Counted from the stretch's first letter, positions 43,979-53,086 are shown. The stretch: DNA of 64,000 bases from Anaerolineales bacterium (GCA_014860745.1 JACZJC010000064.1:62001-126000), one strand, 5' to 3'. The notes: a model not told the origin generated them from the sequence alone. Translations and numbers: made by a program.

Positions 43979-45958
43979 ATGGTTAATCCAGAAGATAACT
44001 CGCAAACCTCAATTATCGAACGAACCACTGATTACAAGCCCCAAAAAAGCTGGCATTCCTGGCTGATTGGGCGTCCGCTTTCCACAGCGGATGCCGCACA
44101 TGAGACGATCGGCAAACGTGTCGGGCTTGCCGTGTTCGCCTCTGATGCTCTTTCTTCCAATGCATATGCCACCCAGGAAATTCTGGTGATTTTGGCGGTG
44201 GCAGGCACGCATGCTTTTGGGTATGTTTTTCCGATTTCATTAGCAATCGTTCTCTTGCTTGCGATCGTTTCCATCTCCTACGAACAGATCATTCACGCCT
44301 ATCCTGACGGCGGCGGCGCATATATCGTGGCGCGCGATAACATCGGTGAGATTTCCGCGTTGATTGCGGCATCGTCGCTTTTAATGGATTACATCCTCAC
44401 GGTCTCGGTATCCATCTCTTCCGGCGTGGCCCAGATCGTTTCAGCTTTTCCGGCCATGTATGAATATCGCATAGCGATTGCGGTGGCGGCCATCATGTTC
44501 GTTACAGTCATCAATTTGCGGGGCGTTAAGGAATCGGGCGCGGCGATTGCCATTCCAAGTTTCTTCTTCATTTTCATCATGTTGGCCACGATTGGAACTG
44601 GGATGGTAAAGTATCTTACCGGATCCCTCGATGTTGTGTTCGACCCGCCGGAACTTGTTGAAGTGCATGGTGCGCTGGCGGCCATTACACCTTTCCTGAT
44701 CCTGCATGCGTTTTCGAGCGGGACAGCAGCCCTCACGGGGATCGAAGCGATCTCCAACGGGATCACCGCATTCAAGGAACCACGCAGTAAGAATGCAGGC
44801 ATTACCTTGATCTGGATGGCTGTGATTCTCGCGAGCCTGTTTTTAGGAATATCCTTCCTCTCGGTTCAGATCGACGCTGTGCCGTCGGAATTTGAAACGG
44901 TCATTTCCCAATTGGCGCGCACAGTTTTCAACGGCCAGGGATTCTTTTACATCGCCATCATTTTGGCCACCACCGTAATCCTGCTGTTGGCCGCTAATAC
45001 AGCTTTTGCCGGGTTCCCTCGTTTAAGCGCCCTCATGGCGAAGGATGGTTTTCTGCCGCGCCAGTTAACGTATCGCGGCAGCCGGCTGGTATATTCCCGG
45101 GGCATCGTTGCCCTGGCAGTGATTGCCTCCATTCTGGTTGCAATCTTTCAGGCGAGTGTCACACGCCTTATTCCGTTATATGCGATCGGTGTGTTCCTTT
45201 CCTTCACTTTTTCACAGGTTGGTATGGCATTGCGCTGGTGGAAAAGCGGAAAACTAAAACCCGGCCAGGAAACCGTGGAACGGGGCTCCACGCTGCGGTT
45301 CGACCCGCTTTGGAAACTGAAGATGGTGACCAACGGCTTTGGCGCGCTTTGCACCGCAACCGTCATGCTGGTCTTCGCCGTGACCAAATTCCATGACGGC
45401 GCTTATATAGTTTTGGTGCTTATCCCGGCGCTGGTCGGCATTCTCTGGATGATCCATCGTCACTACAACAACCTTGCCAAAAAACTCTCCCTCGATAACT
45501 TTGGCGTAATTCCCCCCCATACCATCCGCCATCGCGTCATTATGCCGGTCAGCGGTGTGCATCAGGGAACCTTATCTGCGCTGCGTTATGCCCGCATGTT
45601 ATCGGAGGATGTGACTGCTGTGCACGTGGTTGTGGAGCCTGCCGATGCGGAGAAGGTCCGCGGTAAATGGGAGACCTGGGGGGAGGGGGTTCGCATGGTC
45701 ATGTTGGATTCGCCTTATCGCCTTTTCATTGAACCGATCCTCGGCTACATTGCCGAAATTGCGGAGCATCGCCAGCCCGGCGAGACCATCACCATCGTGG
45801 TGCCGGAGTTCGTTTCAGACAACCGTATGGCCGCCGCCTTGCATACCAATACAGCGGAAATATTACGCAGTCAATTAAAACATTTGCATGATATCGTGAT
45901 TACGAATGTGCCCTATCACGTCCACGAAGACGGCGGGCATGAAGGAGTAGTGGAATGA
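43979..45958 (+). CDS. kimA: KimA-like potassium importer (APC superfamily)
   Basis: 659 residues, about 12 membrane segments followed by a soluble C-terminal domain of about 160 residues. The N-terminal half matches KimA (YdaO) of Bacillus subtilis strikingly from memory: GRPLSTADA, SDALSSNAYATQEILVILA, QIIHAYPDGGGAYIVARDN, DYILTVSVSISSG and NLRGVKESG. The C-terminal domain also matches (VIMPVSGVHQGT, AVHVVVEPADAEK, VRMVMLDSPYR). KimA is a proton-coupled high-affinity K+ importer controlled by c-di-AMP. Two TrkA/KtrA-type regulator genes follow at once (4-bp overlap). I see no ydaO-type riboswitch in the 79-bp leader region. Confidence 0.85.
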   Translation: MVNPEDNSQTSIIERTTDYKPQKSWHSWLIGRPLSTADAAHETIGKRVGLAVFASDALSSNAYATQEILVILAVAGTHAFGYVFPISLAIVLLLAIVSISYEQIIHAYPDGGGAYIVARDNIGEISALIAASSLLMDYILTVSVSISSGVAQIVSAFPAMYEYRIAIAVAAIMFVTVINLRGVKESGAAIAIPSFFFIFIMLATIGTGMVKYLTGSLDVVFDPPELVEVHGALAAITPFLILHAFSSGTAALTGIEAISNGITAFKEPRSKNAGITLIWMAVILASLFLGISFLSVQIDAVPSEFETVISQLARTVFNGQGFFYIAIILATTVILLLAANTAFAGFPRLSALMAKDGFLPRQLTYRGSRLVYSRGIVALAVIASILVAIFQASVTRLIPLYAIGVFLSFTFSQVGMALRWWKSGKLKPGQETVERGSTLRFDPLWKLKMVTNGFGALCTATVMLVFAVTKFHDGAYIVLVLIPALVGILWMIHRHYNNLAKKLSLDNFGVIPPHTIRHRVIMPVSGVHQGTLSALRYARMLSEDVTAVHVVVEPADAEKVRGKWETWGEGVRMVMLDSPYRLFIEPILGYIAEIAEHRQPGETITIVVPEFVSDNRMAAALHTNTAEILRSQLKHLHDIVITNVPYHVHEDGGHEGVVE

Positions 45959-46620
45959 ATTTCATCATTGTCGGCTGCGGCAGGGTGGGAGCGGAATTGT
46001 CCTTCCGCCTGTTTAAAAATGGACACCAGGTTGTGGTTGTGGATAACGACCAGAAATCCTTCAACCGCCTCCATCCGGACTTTCGAGGGCGTACCGTCGA
46101 GGGGGAAGTTCTCTCCTCTGACGCATTGGAACGCGCCGGCATCAACAAAGCGGACGGGGTTGCCGTGGTCACCAATTCCGACACCATGAATGCAGTCATC
46201 GGGCATGCCATTCGCGTTCATTACCCCAATGTGAAGCAGGTGATCGTCCGCAATTATGACCCGGCCATGCGTGAAATGCTCGAAGCCTTTGGCCTGCAAT
46301 TGGTCAGTTCCACCGCCTGGGGCGCGGAGCGCGTGCAGGAATTATTGATCGACCCCTCCTTCCGTGCGGTTTTTTCCGCCGGCAATGGCGAGGTGGAAGT
46401 GTACGAGATGTATATCCCCCCAAAGTGGGACGGCCTGACCATCTCCAATTTGCTGGATGGATGTAACGACACCATCTGCGCTGCGCTCACTCGCGCAGGC
46501 CGCGCAGAATTACCAACCCAAAATACAATACTCAAAAGCGGCGATGTGTTGACCGTAAGCGCCACCCTCGAAGGCGTAAGATCCCTGCGGGCAAAATTGC
46601 AGGAAGGCAAGGAGGAGTAA
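45955..46620 (+). CDS. TrkA/KtrA-type potassium-uptake regulator (RCK domain)
   Basis: 221 residues. The N-terminal Rossmann nucleotide-binding RCK_N domain starts MNFIIVGCGRVGAELSFRL with the acidic ribose-binding end in VVVVDNDQ. The RCK_C domain comes after about residue 135 (VYEMYIPPKWDG ... LKSGDVLTVSA). Such proteins bind NAD(H) or ATP/ADP, and sometimes c-di-AMP, and gate K+ channels or transporters. Its start overlaps the KimA-like gene by 4 bp, so this subunit may regulate that transporter; a TrkH/KtrB pore elsewhere is also possible. Confidence 0.9.
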   Translation: MNFIIVGCGRVGAELSFRLFKNGHQVVVVDNDQKSFNRLHPDFRGRTVEGEVLSSDALERAGINKADGVAVVTNSDTMNAVIGHAIRVHYPNVKQVIVRNYDPAMREMLEAFGLQLVSSTAWGAERVQELLIDPSFRAVFSAGNGEVEVYEMYIPPKWDGLTISNLLDGCNDTICAALTRAGRAELPTQNTILKSGDVLTVSATLEGVRSLRAKLQEGKEE

Positions 46621-46621
46621 C

Positions 46622-47302
46622 ATGTACGTATTTATCGCAGGCGGCGGGCGTACCGGCGCGCAACTTGCTTCACAATTGCTGGCGCAAAATTATCAGGTGC
46701 GGCTGATCGAACACCGCCGTGAATTGCTCGGACGCCTGCATCATGAACTTCCCACCGAAGTGATCTATGAGGGACAGGCTACAGACCCCACCGTCTTAAG
46801 GCAGGCCGGCCTGGAAAAAGCGAATGTGATGGTGGCATGCACGAATGACGATGCCGCCAACCTGGTCCTGTGTTACCTTGCGCGGACGATGTTCAAAACC
46901 CGCCGCACGGTGGCGCGTATCAACAACCCGCGCAATGCCTGGTTGTTCGATAAAAACTTCCACGTGGATGAGACCGTCAATCATGCAGACGTGATGGCTC
47001 ATTTGATCCAGGAGGAAATGTCCCTTGGCGATATGATGACCCTTCTCAAACTGCGCCGTGGACGGTATGCCGTGGTGGAGGAGAAGGTGCCAAAAGGCGC
47101 GGAGGCGATCGGCAAGGAACTCCGGCATCTGGGATTACCCGACCAATGCGTGATCGCAGCCATTATCCGTAAAGGACAGATCACCCTGCCGCGCGGCACG
47201 ACCGCCCTCGAAGAAGGCGACGAGGTGCTGGCCGTGACAGACAACGAAGGCGCAAAGGAATTGGCAAGATTGCTCGAACCGCCTTCAAGGGATAATTTGT
47301 AG
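46622..47302 (+). CDS. Second TrkA/KtrA-type regulator (RCK domain)
   Basis: 226 residues, one base after the previous stop. RCK_N begins MYVFIAGGGRTGAQLASQLL with the acidic end in VRLIEHRREL, then GQATDPTVLRQAGLEKANV and VARINNPRN. RCK_C begins near residue 140 (VVEEKVPKGAEAIGKELRHL) and ends LEEGDEVLAVTDN. The pair of adjacent, non-identical RCK proteins suggests a hetero-oligomeric gating ring. A 21-bp hairpin terminates the operon. Confidence 0.9.
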   Translation: MYVFIAGGGRTGAQLASQLLAQNYQVRLIEHRRELLGRLHHELPTEVIYEGQATDPTVLRQAGLEKANVMVACTNDDAANLVLCYLARTMFKTRRTVARINNPRNAWLFDKNFHVDETVNHADVMAHLIQEEMSLGDMMTLLKLRRGRYAVVEEKVPKGAEAIGKELRHLGLPDQCVIAAIIRKGQITLPRGTTALEEGDEVLAVTDNEGAKELARLLEPPSRDNL

Positions 47303-47351
47303 AATCAAAAAGCGCCCGATGGAATTTTGATCCATCGGGCGCTTTTTGATT
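47303..47351. terminator. Strong bidirectional terminator
   Basis: 21-bp perfect arms (47303-47323 and 47331-47351) with A- and T-tracts at the ends and a seven-base loop. It terminates the potassium operon and, on the minus strand, the ABC exporter operon, whose stop codon begins it. Confidence 0.93.
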
Positions 47352-49165
47352 TACTTCCCAACCATCTCTTTGATCTGCTCGATATAGGCCAGGCTTTGAT
47401 GCCTGAAATAGGTGTTGTATAACTCGGCATAATGACCGTTCTGATTCAGCAGGCCGTCGTGGCTGCCTTGTTCGATGATGGTGCCTTTTTGCATGACCAC
47501 GATTCTATCCGCGGCCTTGACCGTGGACAGGCGGTGGGCGATCAAAATGCTGGTTGTGTTCTTCAAAATAAGATTCAACGCCTGCTGGATCTGCCATTCG
47601 GTGAAGGGATCGATGCTGGCAGTGGCTTCATCCAGGATGAAGATGGCGGGGTTCTGTACCAATACGCGCATCAAGGCCACGAGCTGGCGCTGCCCCATCG
47701 AAAGGCGATTGCCGCGCTCGCCCACCTCGGTGCGCAGGCCTTCGGGTAAAGTCTCCAGCCATTCGCCGTCGCCGATTCTTTTTGCAAGCTTGAGCATCTC
47801 CGCTTCAGGAACCCCGGGCGCGGCGTAGCGGATATTTTCTATGACCGTGCCTGAAAACAAAAATGGAACCTGCGAGACGATGCCAAGCTGGCGGCGGTAT
47901 TGCGTTAAATCGAAGGTGCGGATGTCGCGACCGTCGATCAGCAAGCGGCCTTGTTGATATTCGTAAAAACGCGCGATCAACTTCGCTATGGACGATTTGC
48001 CCGCGCCGGTATGTCCTACCAGCGCAAGGTTCTCTCCGGGTTGGATAATCAGGTCGAAGTCCGAAAGAACCGCTTCTTTATCCGAGTAGCGGAAATACAA
48101 ATGGTCGAAATGAATCTCGCCTTTAAGCCGCGGCACATCCTGTTTTTCTTTTTGAACCACATTCGGGTCTGCATCGATCAAAGCGAAGACTCGTTCCGCC
48201 GCCGAAAGCCCGCCCTGGATTTGCGCCCAAAAAGATGTGAGATTCAGAACGGGAAAGAAAAATTGGTCGAGGCTCATGATGAAAAGATACCACGCGCCGA
48301 TGCTCACCAGACCCTGCGCTGCGCTCAATCCGCCGACATACACCAGCACGCCGACGAAGATGCCGCCCAGCGCGTTAAGCGTTGGAAAGACAAGCGACAA
48401 AATGAAACCGCGCTGCACGTTGACTTGATACGACTGCTGGTTCGATTCGTCGAACGATTTGAAGATGCTTTCTTCCTGCCTGAAATTTTTTGCAATCGAA
48501 ATGCCGCTGATGGTTTCCTTGATGGCGGCGTTCACATCCGCCATGGCTTTCATGCCGCGTTTTGTCACGCGCCGCGCGAGCACGCGGAACCCGGAAGCAA
48601 TGGCAAAAATAATTGGCAGGAATCCGATCAGCAATAAGGCCATGCGCCATTCGGTGCGGAAGAGCACCACGGCGATGATAATGGCCTGAATGATCTGCGA
48701 GACCACATCCGTGATGATGACGACCAGTTGACCGAAATCATTGGTATCGGACGTAATGCGTGAGACGATGCGGCCCGATGAGAATTGGTCGTAGAACGAA
48801 AGGTCATGCTCGGCTGCAGCGCGGAAGGCGCGTGCGCGCATATCCAAAACGACATCGCCAACCGCACGGACGATCAGACTCCGCCGCAGCCAGTTCAACC
48901 CCCACATGCCGACGCCCACGCCGACAAGTGCCACCCCCGCCCAAACGATGGATGCGGTGGTTGGCTGCACCTGAATCAAATCCACCATGCGGCTGACCAC
49001 AATGGGCAGTGCCGCGCCGATGAATGCCAGCGCAATGATGGTAATGGATGCATACACAAGCCGCGCGGTCTGTGTGTTGAAATAGTTTGCCATGCGGCGC
49101 ACCAGTACCCGGTCGGTGTACTGGCGGTCATATTTTTCGTCGTTTAATCCTGCGAAGAAACCCAT
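47351..49165 (-). CDS. ABC exporter subunit with intact Walker B Glu, altered signature
   Basis: 604 residues: six-helix membrane domain (to about residue 330) then nucleotide-binding domain. Walker A GHTGAGKSSIAKL, signature LSMGQ (usual LSGGQ) and Walker B IFILDEATASID with the catalytic Glu present. Together with the partner gene upstream on this strand, it would form a heterodimer. Its signature is the degenerate one, while its Walker B is good. Members of this class export drugs, lipids or peptides. It is second gene of a two-gene operon; the spacer between them is a 7-nt tract (49170-49253). Confidence 0.93.
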   Translation of the reverse strand: MGFFAGLNDEKYDRQYTDRVLVRRMANYFNTQTARLVYASITIIALAFIGAALPIVVSRMVDLIQVQPTTASIVWAGVALVGVGVGMWGLNWLRRSLIVRAVGDVVLDMRARAFRAAAEHDLSFYDQFSSGRIVSRITSDTNDFGQLVVIITDVVSQIIQAIIIAVVLFRTEWRMALLLIGFLPIIFAIASGFRVLARRVTKRGMKAMADVNAAIKETISGISIAKNFRQEESIFKSFDESNQQSYQVNVQRGFILSLVFPTLNALGGIFVGVLVYVGGLSAAQGLVSIGAWYLFIMSLDQFFFPVLNLTSFWAQIQGGLSAAERVFALIDADPNVVQKEKQDVPRLKGEIHFDHLYFRYSDKEAVLSDFDLIIQPGENLALVGHTGAGKSSIAKLIARFYEYQQGRLLIDGRDIRTFDLTQYRRQLGIVSQVPFLFSGTVIENIRYAAPGVPEAEMLKLAKRIGDGEWLETLPEGLRTEVGERGNRLSMGQRQLVALMRVLVQNPAIFILDEATASIDPFTEWQIQQALNLILKNTTSILIAHRLSTVKAADRIVVMQKGTIIEQGSHDGLLNQNGHYAELYNTYFRHQSLAYIEQIKEMVGK

Positions 49166-49169
49166 AATG

Positions 49170-49253
49170 TTAGCCTTTAGCTTTCAGCGTCAGCAATCAG
49201 CTCGTGCGGTCTTGTTCTTACTGACCGCTGAAAGCTAATCGCTGATCGCTGTT
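49170..49253. repeat. 7-nt palindromic tract between ABC exporter genes
   Basis: Twelve 7-nt units (84 nt), with 18-nt arms pairing with a one-base deletion (49177-49193 and 49221-49238). It fills almost the whole spacer. Confidence 0.92.
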
Positions 49254-49254
49254 C

Positions 49255-51057
49255 TTAATCTCTAAATATTCTCGAATATGCTTCGGATGTCTGCATTAAT
49301 TCATCATGCGTGCCGATGGCGGCGATGCTTCCCTTGCGGAACACGATGATGAGATCGGCCCAGCGGATCTGGGAGAGGCGATGGGTGATGATGAAGGTGG
49401 TGCGTCCGCGGGCAGCATTGGCAATGGCTCGCTGGATTTTATCTTCGGTGGCGGAATCGATCGCGGAGGTGGAATCGTCCAGCACCAGCACGCGCGGGTC
49501 GGTGAGGAAGGCGCGGGCGAGGGCAATGCGCTGGCGCTGCCCGCCGGAGAGGGTGACACCGCGGTCGCCTACTGTGGTGGCGTAAGTCTGGTCGAAGTCG
49601 AGGATGAAGTCATGCGCTTGTGCAGCAATGGACGCGGACATGATCTCATCTTTCGTTGCGCCGGGTTTGCCAAAGGCGATGTTGTCGCTTAGCGAGCGTG
49701 AGAAAAGAAAGATATCCTGCTCGATGATGGAGATTTGTTCCCGCAGGGAAGCGAGATTCCAGTCACGCACATCCACACCATCCACGAGGATGTGGCCCGA
49801 GGTTACATCGTAGGTGCGGTTGATTAACTTTGCCAGCGAGGTTTTGCCCGCGCCCGTCTGCCCGACGAGGGCGACGGTCTGCCCGGGTTTCACTTTGAAG
49901 GAGATATCCTTGAGCACAAAATCGCCCTCACCCCTTGCCCCTCTCCCATCGGGAGAGGGGGTGGGGTGAGGGTAGCGGAACGAGACGCCGCGAAACTCAA
50001 TTTCGCCGACCATCTTCGAGGTCCGACCGGAGGCGTTTTGGTCAAGTTTGGTCTCGCTCTTGATCAGTTCTAAAATGCGGCGGGCGGAGGAAAGCCCCAA
50101 TGAGATTTGTGAATACGCCCAGGTGGAGGTAAACGTGGGGAAGCCTAAAAGCTGCAACATGCCAAAGTAGGCGATGACCGCGCCAATATCGATGAGTCCA
50201 TTGCGATACAAAACCAGCGCATGGACGAGTCCGCCGGCGAAGGCAAGGCCGAGCAACAGCATCGCAATGTAACGCGCTTCCAGATCACCCTGCAGCACAA
50301 AGGCATTCCGCACCTCGCGCGCGTTGGTGACAAAGCGTTCCACTTCCGCGCCTTCCTGCGCCGCGCCTTTCATGATCTCCACACCGTCCAGCGATTCGGA
50401 AAGATGGGTATTCATCCTGCCGAAGGAGCCGCGGACTTCATCGGTGATGGGCGCGAGTTGTTTGAGATAGCGCGCCAGCGCCACGAAATAAATAACCGCG
50501 AAAATCAGCGGCGTGATGACCAGCGAGATGTGATAACGCGGCGCAAAAAAGATGGGCATGAGGATGAACATGAATGAGCCCACCACCAGGTTCACGCCGG
50601 GGCTGAACATGTAGTTCACCTCGCGCACGTCGTTCGTGCTGCGCGCCATGGTATCGCCGACGGGTTGCAGGTTGTGGAAGGTCATGCTCTTGCCAAGCAG
50701 TGAAAGATACAGCTCGTCGCGGATGTCGCGTTCCATTTTTTGAGCCATCAGTTCCGCGCCGAAGTTGCGCCCCAATTGCAGCACGCCGCGGATGATCTGC
50801 GAGATCCCAATCGTCAGTGCGAGCGGCAGCAATACCGAGGTGTCGGGCGGAGTTTCGAGCATGGCGTTGAAGGCGTTGCCGGTCAACACCGGAACCACTG
50901 CCGCCAGCACGGCGTTCCCTATCGCGCCGACGACCATCATCACGACGATCCATCCATACGGGCGGGCATGGGAAAGCACCCAGCGCACGACCGAAGAGCG
51001 GTCAAATATATTTTTACGATGCAAGGTGAATTCTGCGGGAAGGTCTAAAGTTGTCAT
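49255..51057 (-). CDS. ABC exporter subunit with degenerate Walker B, intact signature
   Basis: 600 residues: membrane domain then nucleotide-binding domain. Walker A GQTGAGKTSLAKL, signature LSGGQ and Walker B VLVLDDSTSAID, where Asp replaces the catalytic Glu. This is the mirror image of the partner: pairing this Walker B with the partner's LSMGQ gives one degenerate site, while the other site is complete, as in TM287/288- and TmrAB-type heterodimers. A CCCTCACCC palindrome is read through in frame (about residues 362-378) before the first strand of the nucleotide-binding domain. A TACAAT at 51064-51069 on the minus strand lies six bases before the ATG. Confidence 0.93.
   Translation of the reverse strand: MTTLDLPAEFTLHRKNIFDRSSVVRWVLSHARPYGWIVVMMVVGAIGNAVLAAVVPVLTGNAFNAMLETPPDTSVLLPLALTIGISQIIRGVLQLGRNFGAELMAQKMERDIRDELYLSLLGKSMTFHNLQPVGDTMARSTNDVREVNYMFSPGVNLVVGSFMFILMPIFFAPRYHISLVITPLIFAVIYFVALARYLKQLAPITDEVRGSFGRMNTHLSESLDGVEIMKGAAQEGAEVERFVTNAREVRNAFVLQGDLEARYIAMLLLGLAFAGGLVHALVLYRNGLIDIGAVIAYFGMLQLLGFPTFTSTWAYSQISLGLSSARRILELIKSETKLDQNASGRTSKMVGEIEFRGVSFRYPHPTPSPDGRGARGEGDFVLKDISFKVKPGQTVALVGQTGAGKTSLAKLINRTYDVTSGHILVDGVDVRDWNLASLREQISIIEQDIFLFSRSLSDNIAFGKPGATKDEIMSASIAAQAHDFILDFDQTYATTVGDRGVTLSGGQRQRIALARAFLTDPRVLVLDDSTSAIDSATEDKIQRAIANAARGRTTFIITHRLSQIRWADLIIVFRKGSIAAIGTHDELMQTSEAYSRIFRD
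49926..49974. repeat. CCCTCACCC-type palindromic element inserted in frame in ABC exporter gene
   Basis: Outer CCCTCACCCC/GGGGTGAGGG arms and an inner CCCCTCTCCC, four bases, GGGAGAGGGG hairpin. It is translated on the minus strand as a Pro/Gly/Arg-rich segment of about 16 residues. Confidence 0.9.
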
Positions 51058-51175
51058 AGAACAATTGTATCATTTTCGAATATTTCAATTTCGCAACCTT
51101 TAATTTTGAAGGGGGTTAAATTAATTGGACCGGCAATTCGGCCGGTCCTAATTTCATCTTCAAGGAGAATGTAAA

Positions 51176-51325
51176 ATGAAAATAACGATGCCTCAGAGTA
51201 TTTCTGGTTGGTGCATGTGGTTGTTCTTCCTATGCACTGGGGTCGGTATGTTCGTTCCGTTCCTTCTCGCTATCGCCCCTTGGCTGGCTCTCGCTTACGC
51301 TGTTTTCTTCTTCATTGGAATGTAA
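51176..51325 (+). CDS. Small hydrophobic membrane peptide, 49 residues
   Basis: Begins MKITMPQSISGWCMWLFFLC and ends AYAVFFFIGM. It has two hydrophobic stretches, one or two membrane helices. The start ATG has AAGGAG eight bases upstream, and a strong terminator follows the stop, so it looks like a real one-gene unit. A GGACCGGC ... GCCGGTCC hairpin at about 51128-51149 lies in the leader. No family is recognised; it could be a small stress or transporter-associated peptide. Confidence 0.6.
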   Translation: MKITMPQSISGWCMWLFFLCTGVGMFVPFLLAIAPWLALAYAVFFFIGM

Positions 51326-51340
51326 TCCGATTTCAGAAAT

Positions 51341-51371
51341 GAAACCGCCTCCCTTCAAGGGAGGCGGTTTC
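51341..51371. terminator. Bidirectional terminator
   Basis: 15-bp complementary arms (51341-51355 and 51357-51371); in practice a 13-bp stem with loop TTCAA. Plus-strand ATTTTAAAT follows. It ends the 49-residue gene and the convergent APH-like gene. Confidence 0.8.
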
Positions 51372-51374
51372 ATT

Positions 51375-52283
51375 TTAAATCTCTGAAAACACCTTCGCGC
51401 AGTTCAGCGAATATTCCCAATCCATGTCATCCTGAAAATCCCACCAGGCGGATAAGACAGCATGGGCAACTGACCATTGGATGATTTTTTCCCGCTCCCA
51501 GCCCAACCTCTCCCTGAAGATATCCATGCGCCTCTCCGTCTGGACCTTGAAGCTGGTTCCGTCCGAAAGGCTGTTCCACGGATTGATCATCAGCGGCCCG
51601 ATCTCGTACCCCGCAGGCCCAATGACTCCCTTCGGGTCGATCGCCAGCCAGCCGCGCTCAGATTTGAGAATGTTGAAGTGGTGAAAGTCCCCGTGTATGA
51701 GATTCACATCCTCATCTGCGAACAACTCCGGTAAAAAAGATTCGACTCGTTCGAAAATTTCTTTTGGAAATGGCCCCGTCCTGCCGTCAAATTTTGAACG
51801 GACAGTTTTCAGATCGTCAAACCAGGCGGATAATTGAATAAATTTATTCTGTAAGGGCGGGGTAACCCCGCCCCTGCGAAATATTAAATTCTGCATCACA
51901 TCAATGGCAATGTGGGTGCGTTCGTCGTCATCTTTCAACTCTGCAAGCATGATTCCGGGATTGAGTCGTTCCAGCAGAAAAGCGCCTCGCTCCTCATCGC
52001 AATCCAGTAATTGACACGCTCCCTCTCCGTTGAATAACCTCAACGCCGCCATTTCGCTGGCTTGTTCAGAATTGGGAACTCCCATTTTGAGGATGACCTC
52101 TTCATCCCCCTTTTTTGCAAAAGCGACGAAATTGTAGGATAGATTTGGGACCGGCTGTATGTCCGTCAGACCCCAGCGTGTGGATGCATCCTTGATGAGC
52201 TGCGGGATGTTTTCAATAAACGCCCCCCCTTCCTTTCCAAAGACTTTCTGGATGGTTTGGATGAAATGGAGCGGGAGAATCAT
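51375..52283 (-). CDS. APH(6)-like small-molecule kinase
   Basis: 302 residues from the ATG at 52283, which overlaps the upstream gene by 4 bp. The kinase core is clear: NLIHGDFHHFNILKSERGWL (catalytic HGD...N) and AIDPKGVIGPAGYEIGPL, whose DPKG is typical of the APH(6)/hydroxyurea-kinase family. N-terminal phosphate-binding part: VILKMGVPNSE. The substrate may be an aminoglycoside, but chromosomal members often have other roles, so resistance is not claimed. A GC palindrome (51855-51873) is read through as RRGGVTPP between two helices. Confidence 0.82.
   Translation of the reverse strand: MILPLHFIQTIQKVFGKEGGAFIENIPQLIKDASTRWGLTDIQPVPNLSYNFVAFAKKGDEEVILKMGVPNSEQASEMAALRLFNGEGACQLLDCDEERGAFLLERLNPGIMLAELKDDDERTHIAIDVMQNLIFRRGGVTPPLQNKFIQLSAWFDDLKTVRSKFDGRTGPFPKEIFERVESFLPELFADEDVNLIHGDFHHFNILKSERGWLAIDPKGVIGPAGYEIGPLMINPWNSLSDGTSFKVQTERRMDIFRERLGWEREKIIQWSVAHAVLSAWWDFQDDMDWEYSLNCAKVFSEI
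51855..51873. repeat. GC-rich palindromic element in frame in APH-like gene
   Basis: GGGCGGGGT and ACCCCGCCC are perfect arms around one base. A decayed relative is seen at about 2503-2519. Confidence 0.75.
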
Positions 52284-53086
52284 TCCTTGTTGACGACTCT
52301 TAATGTAACGATTGGCTGCCCCTGTTTGCGGAATTGGATCACATCGGGATGGGAGGCTGCATAATTTGCCAGGCCATCGTTGTCCCATGAAACCCGTCCT
52401 TTTGTGTAACTCGCGCGATAGTACCCTGCGGAAACGCTCTCGCCATGCAAAAGTACGTCGGTCTTGATCTCATTTTCGAGCGCGGCGATATTCTCATCCG
52501 CAGATTCAAGGATCGGTTGATATTCAGAATCAAGGGCGTTCAGCTCGGTTTGAATTTGCTTCAGGATTTCCGCGCGTTTGGCTTCATAATCCAGCCGGGC
52601 CACATCCGCCGCACCGCGTAAATTGGTCAGGCGTACCAATTTTTCTGCAACGTGCTCGCGGGTGGGCCGCTCATTCATTTTTTCCAATTGGGCAACGACA
52701 ATGTATTTCAGGCTTTTCTTCAATTCCGCCTGCCAGGTTTTGCTCCTGCATCTCTGAAGGATCTCTTCGAACAACTGGCGCAAATACTCAGGGCTGTGAT
52801 TTTGTTTCCCCGCGATTGCTGAAAGTTGTTCGGGCGCCTCGCCATCCAGGCCGTAGCGGCGGCTCAGGATTTGATAATAGGAATCCCTGCCCGCATCGTT
52901 GGTCAACCTTTTGTGAATCACCTCCAAAAATTGAGAAACGACAGATTCGAGGTGGGTATCGCGCACCTGCTCAATTTGCGCCCCCTCAAATCCAAGCTCG
53001 CGAAGCAAAACGCTTAACTTCATCTCGTTTCCATAAATAATGGACAACAGCTCATTCAAGCCCGTAAGTTGTATTTTGAAATCCAT
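52280..53086 (-). CDS. Protein with sigma-70 region-4-like helix-turn-helix, unknown role
   Basis: 268 residues. Around residues 73-115, YYQILSRRYGLDGEAPEQLS, then IAGKQNHSPEYLRQLFEEI looks like a sigma region 4 domain (compare RFGLDG...ERVRQIE). A coiled region follows (about 165-215), then a C-terminal block KGRVSWDNDGLANYAASHPD, seen from memory in phage-type host-nuclease-related proteins. No sigma region 2 is present, so it is not a standard sigma factor. It is coupled by 4 bp to the APH-like gene. Confidence 0.65.
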   Translation of the reverse strand: MDFKIQLTGLNELLSIIYGNEMKLSVLLRELGFEGAQIEQVRDTHLESVVSQFLEVIHKRLTNDAGRDSYYQILSRRYGLDGEAPEQLSAIAGKQNHSPEYLRQLFEEILQRCRSKTWQAELKKSLKYIVVAQLEKMNERPTREHVAEKLVRLTNLRGAADVARLDYEAKRAEILKQIQTELNALDSEYQPILESADENIAALENEIKTDVLLHGESVSAGYYRASYTKGRVSWDNDGLANYAASHPDVIQFRKQGQPIVTLRVVNKE

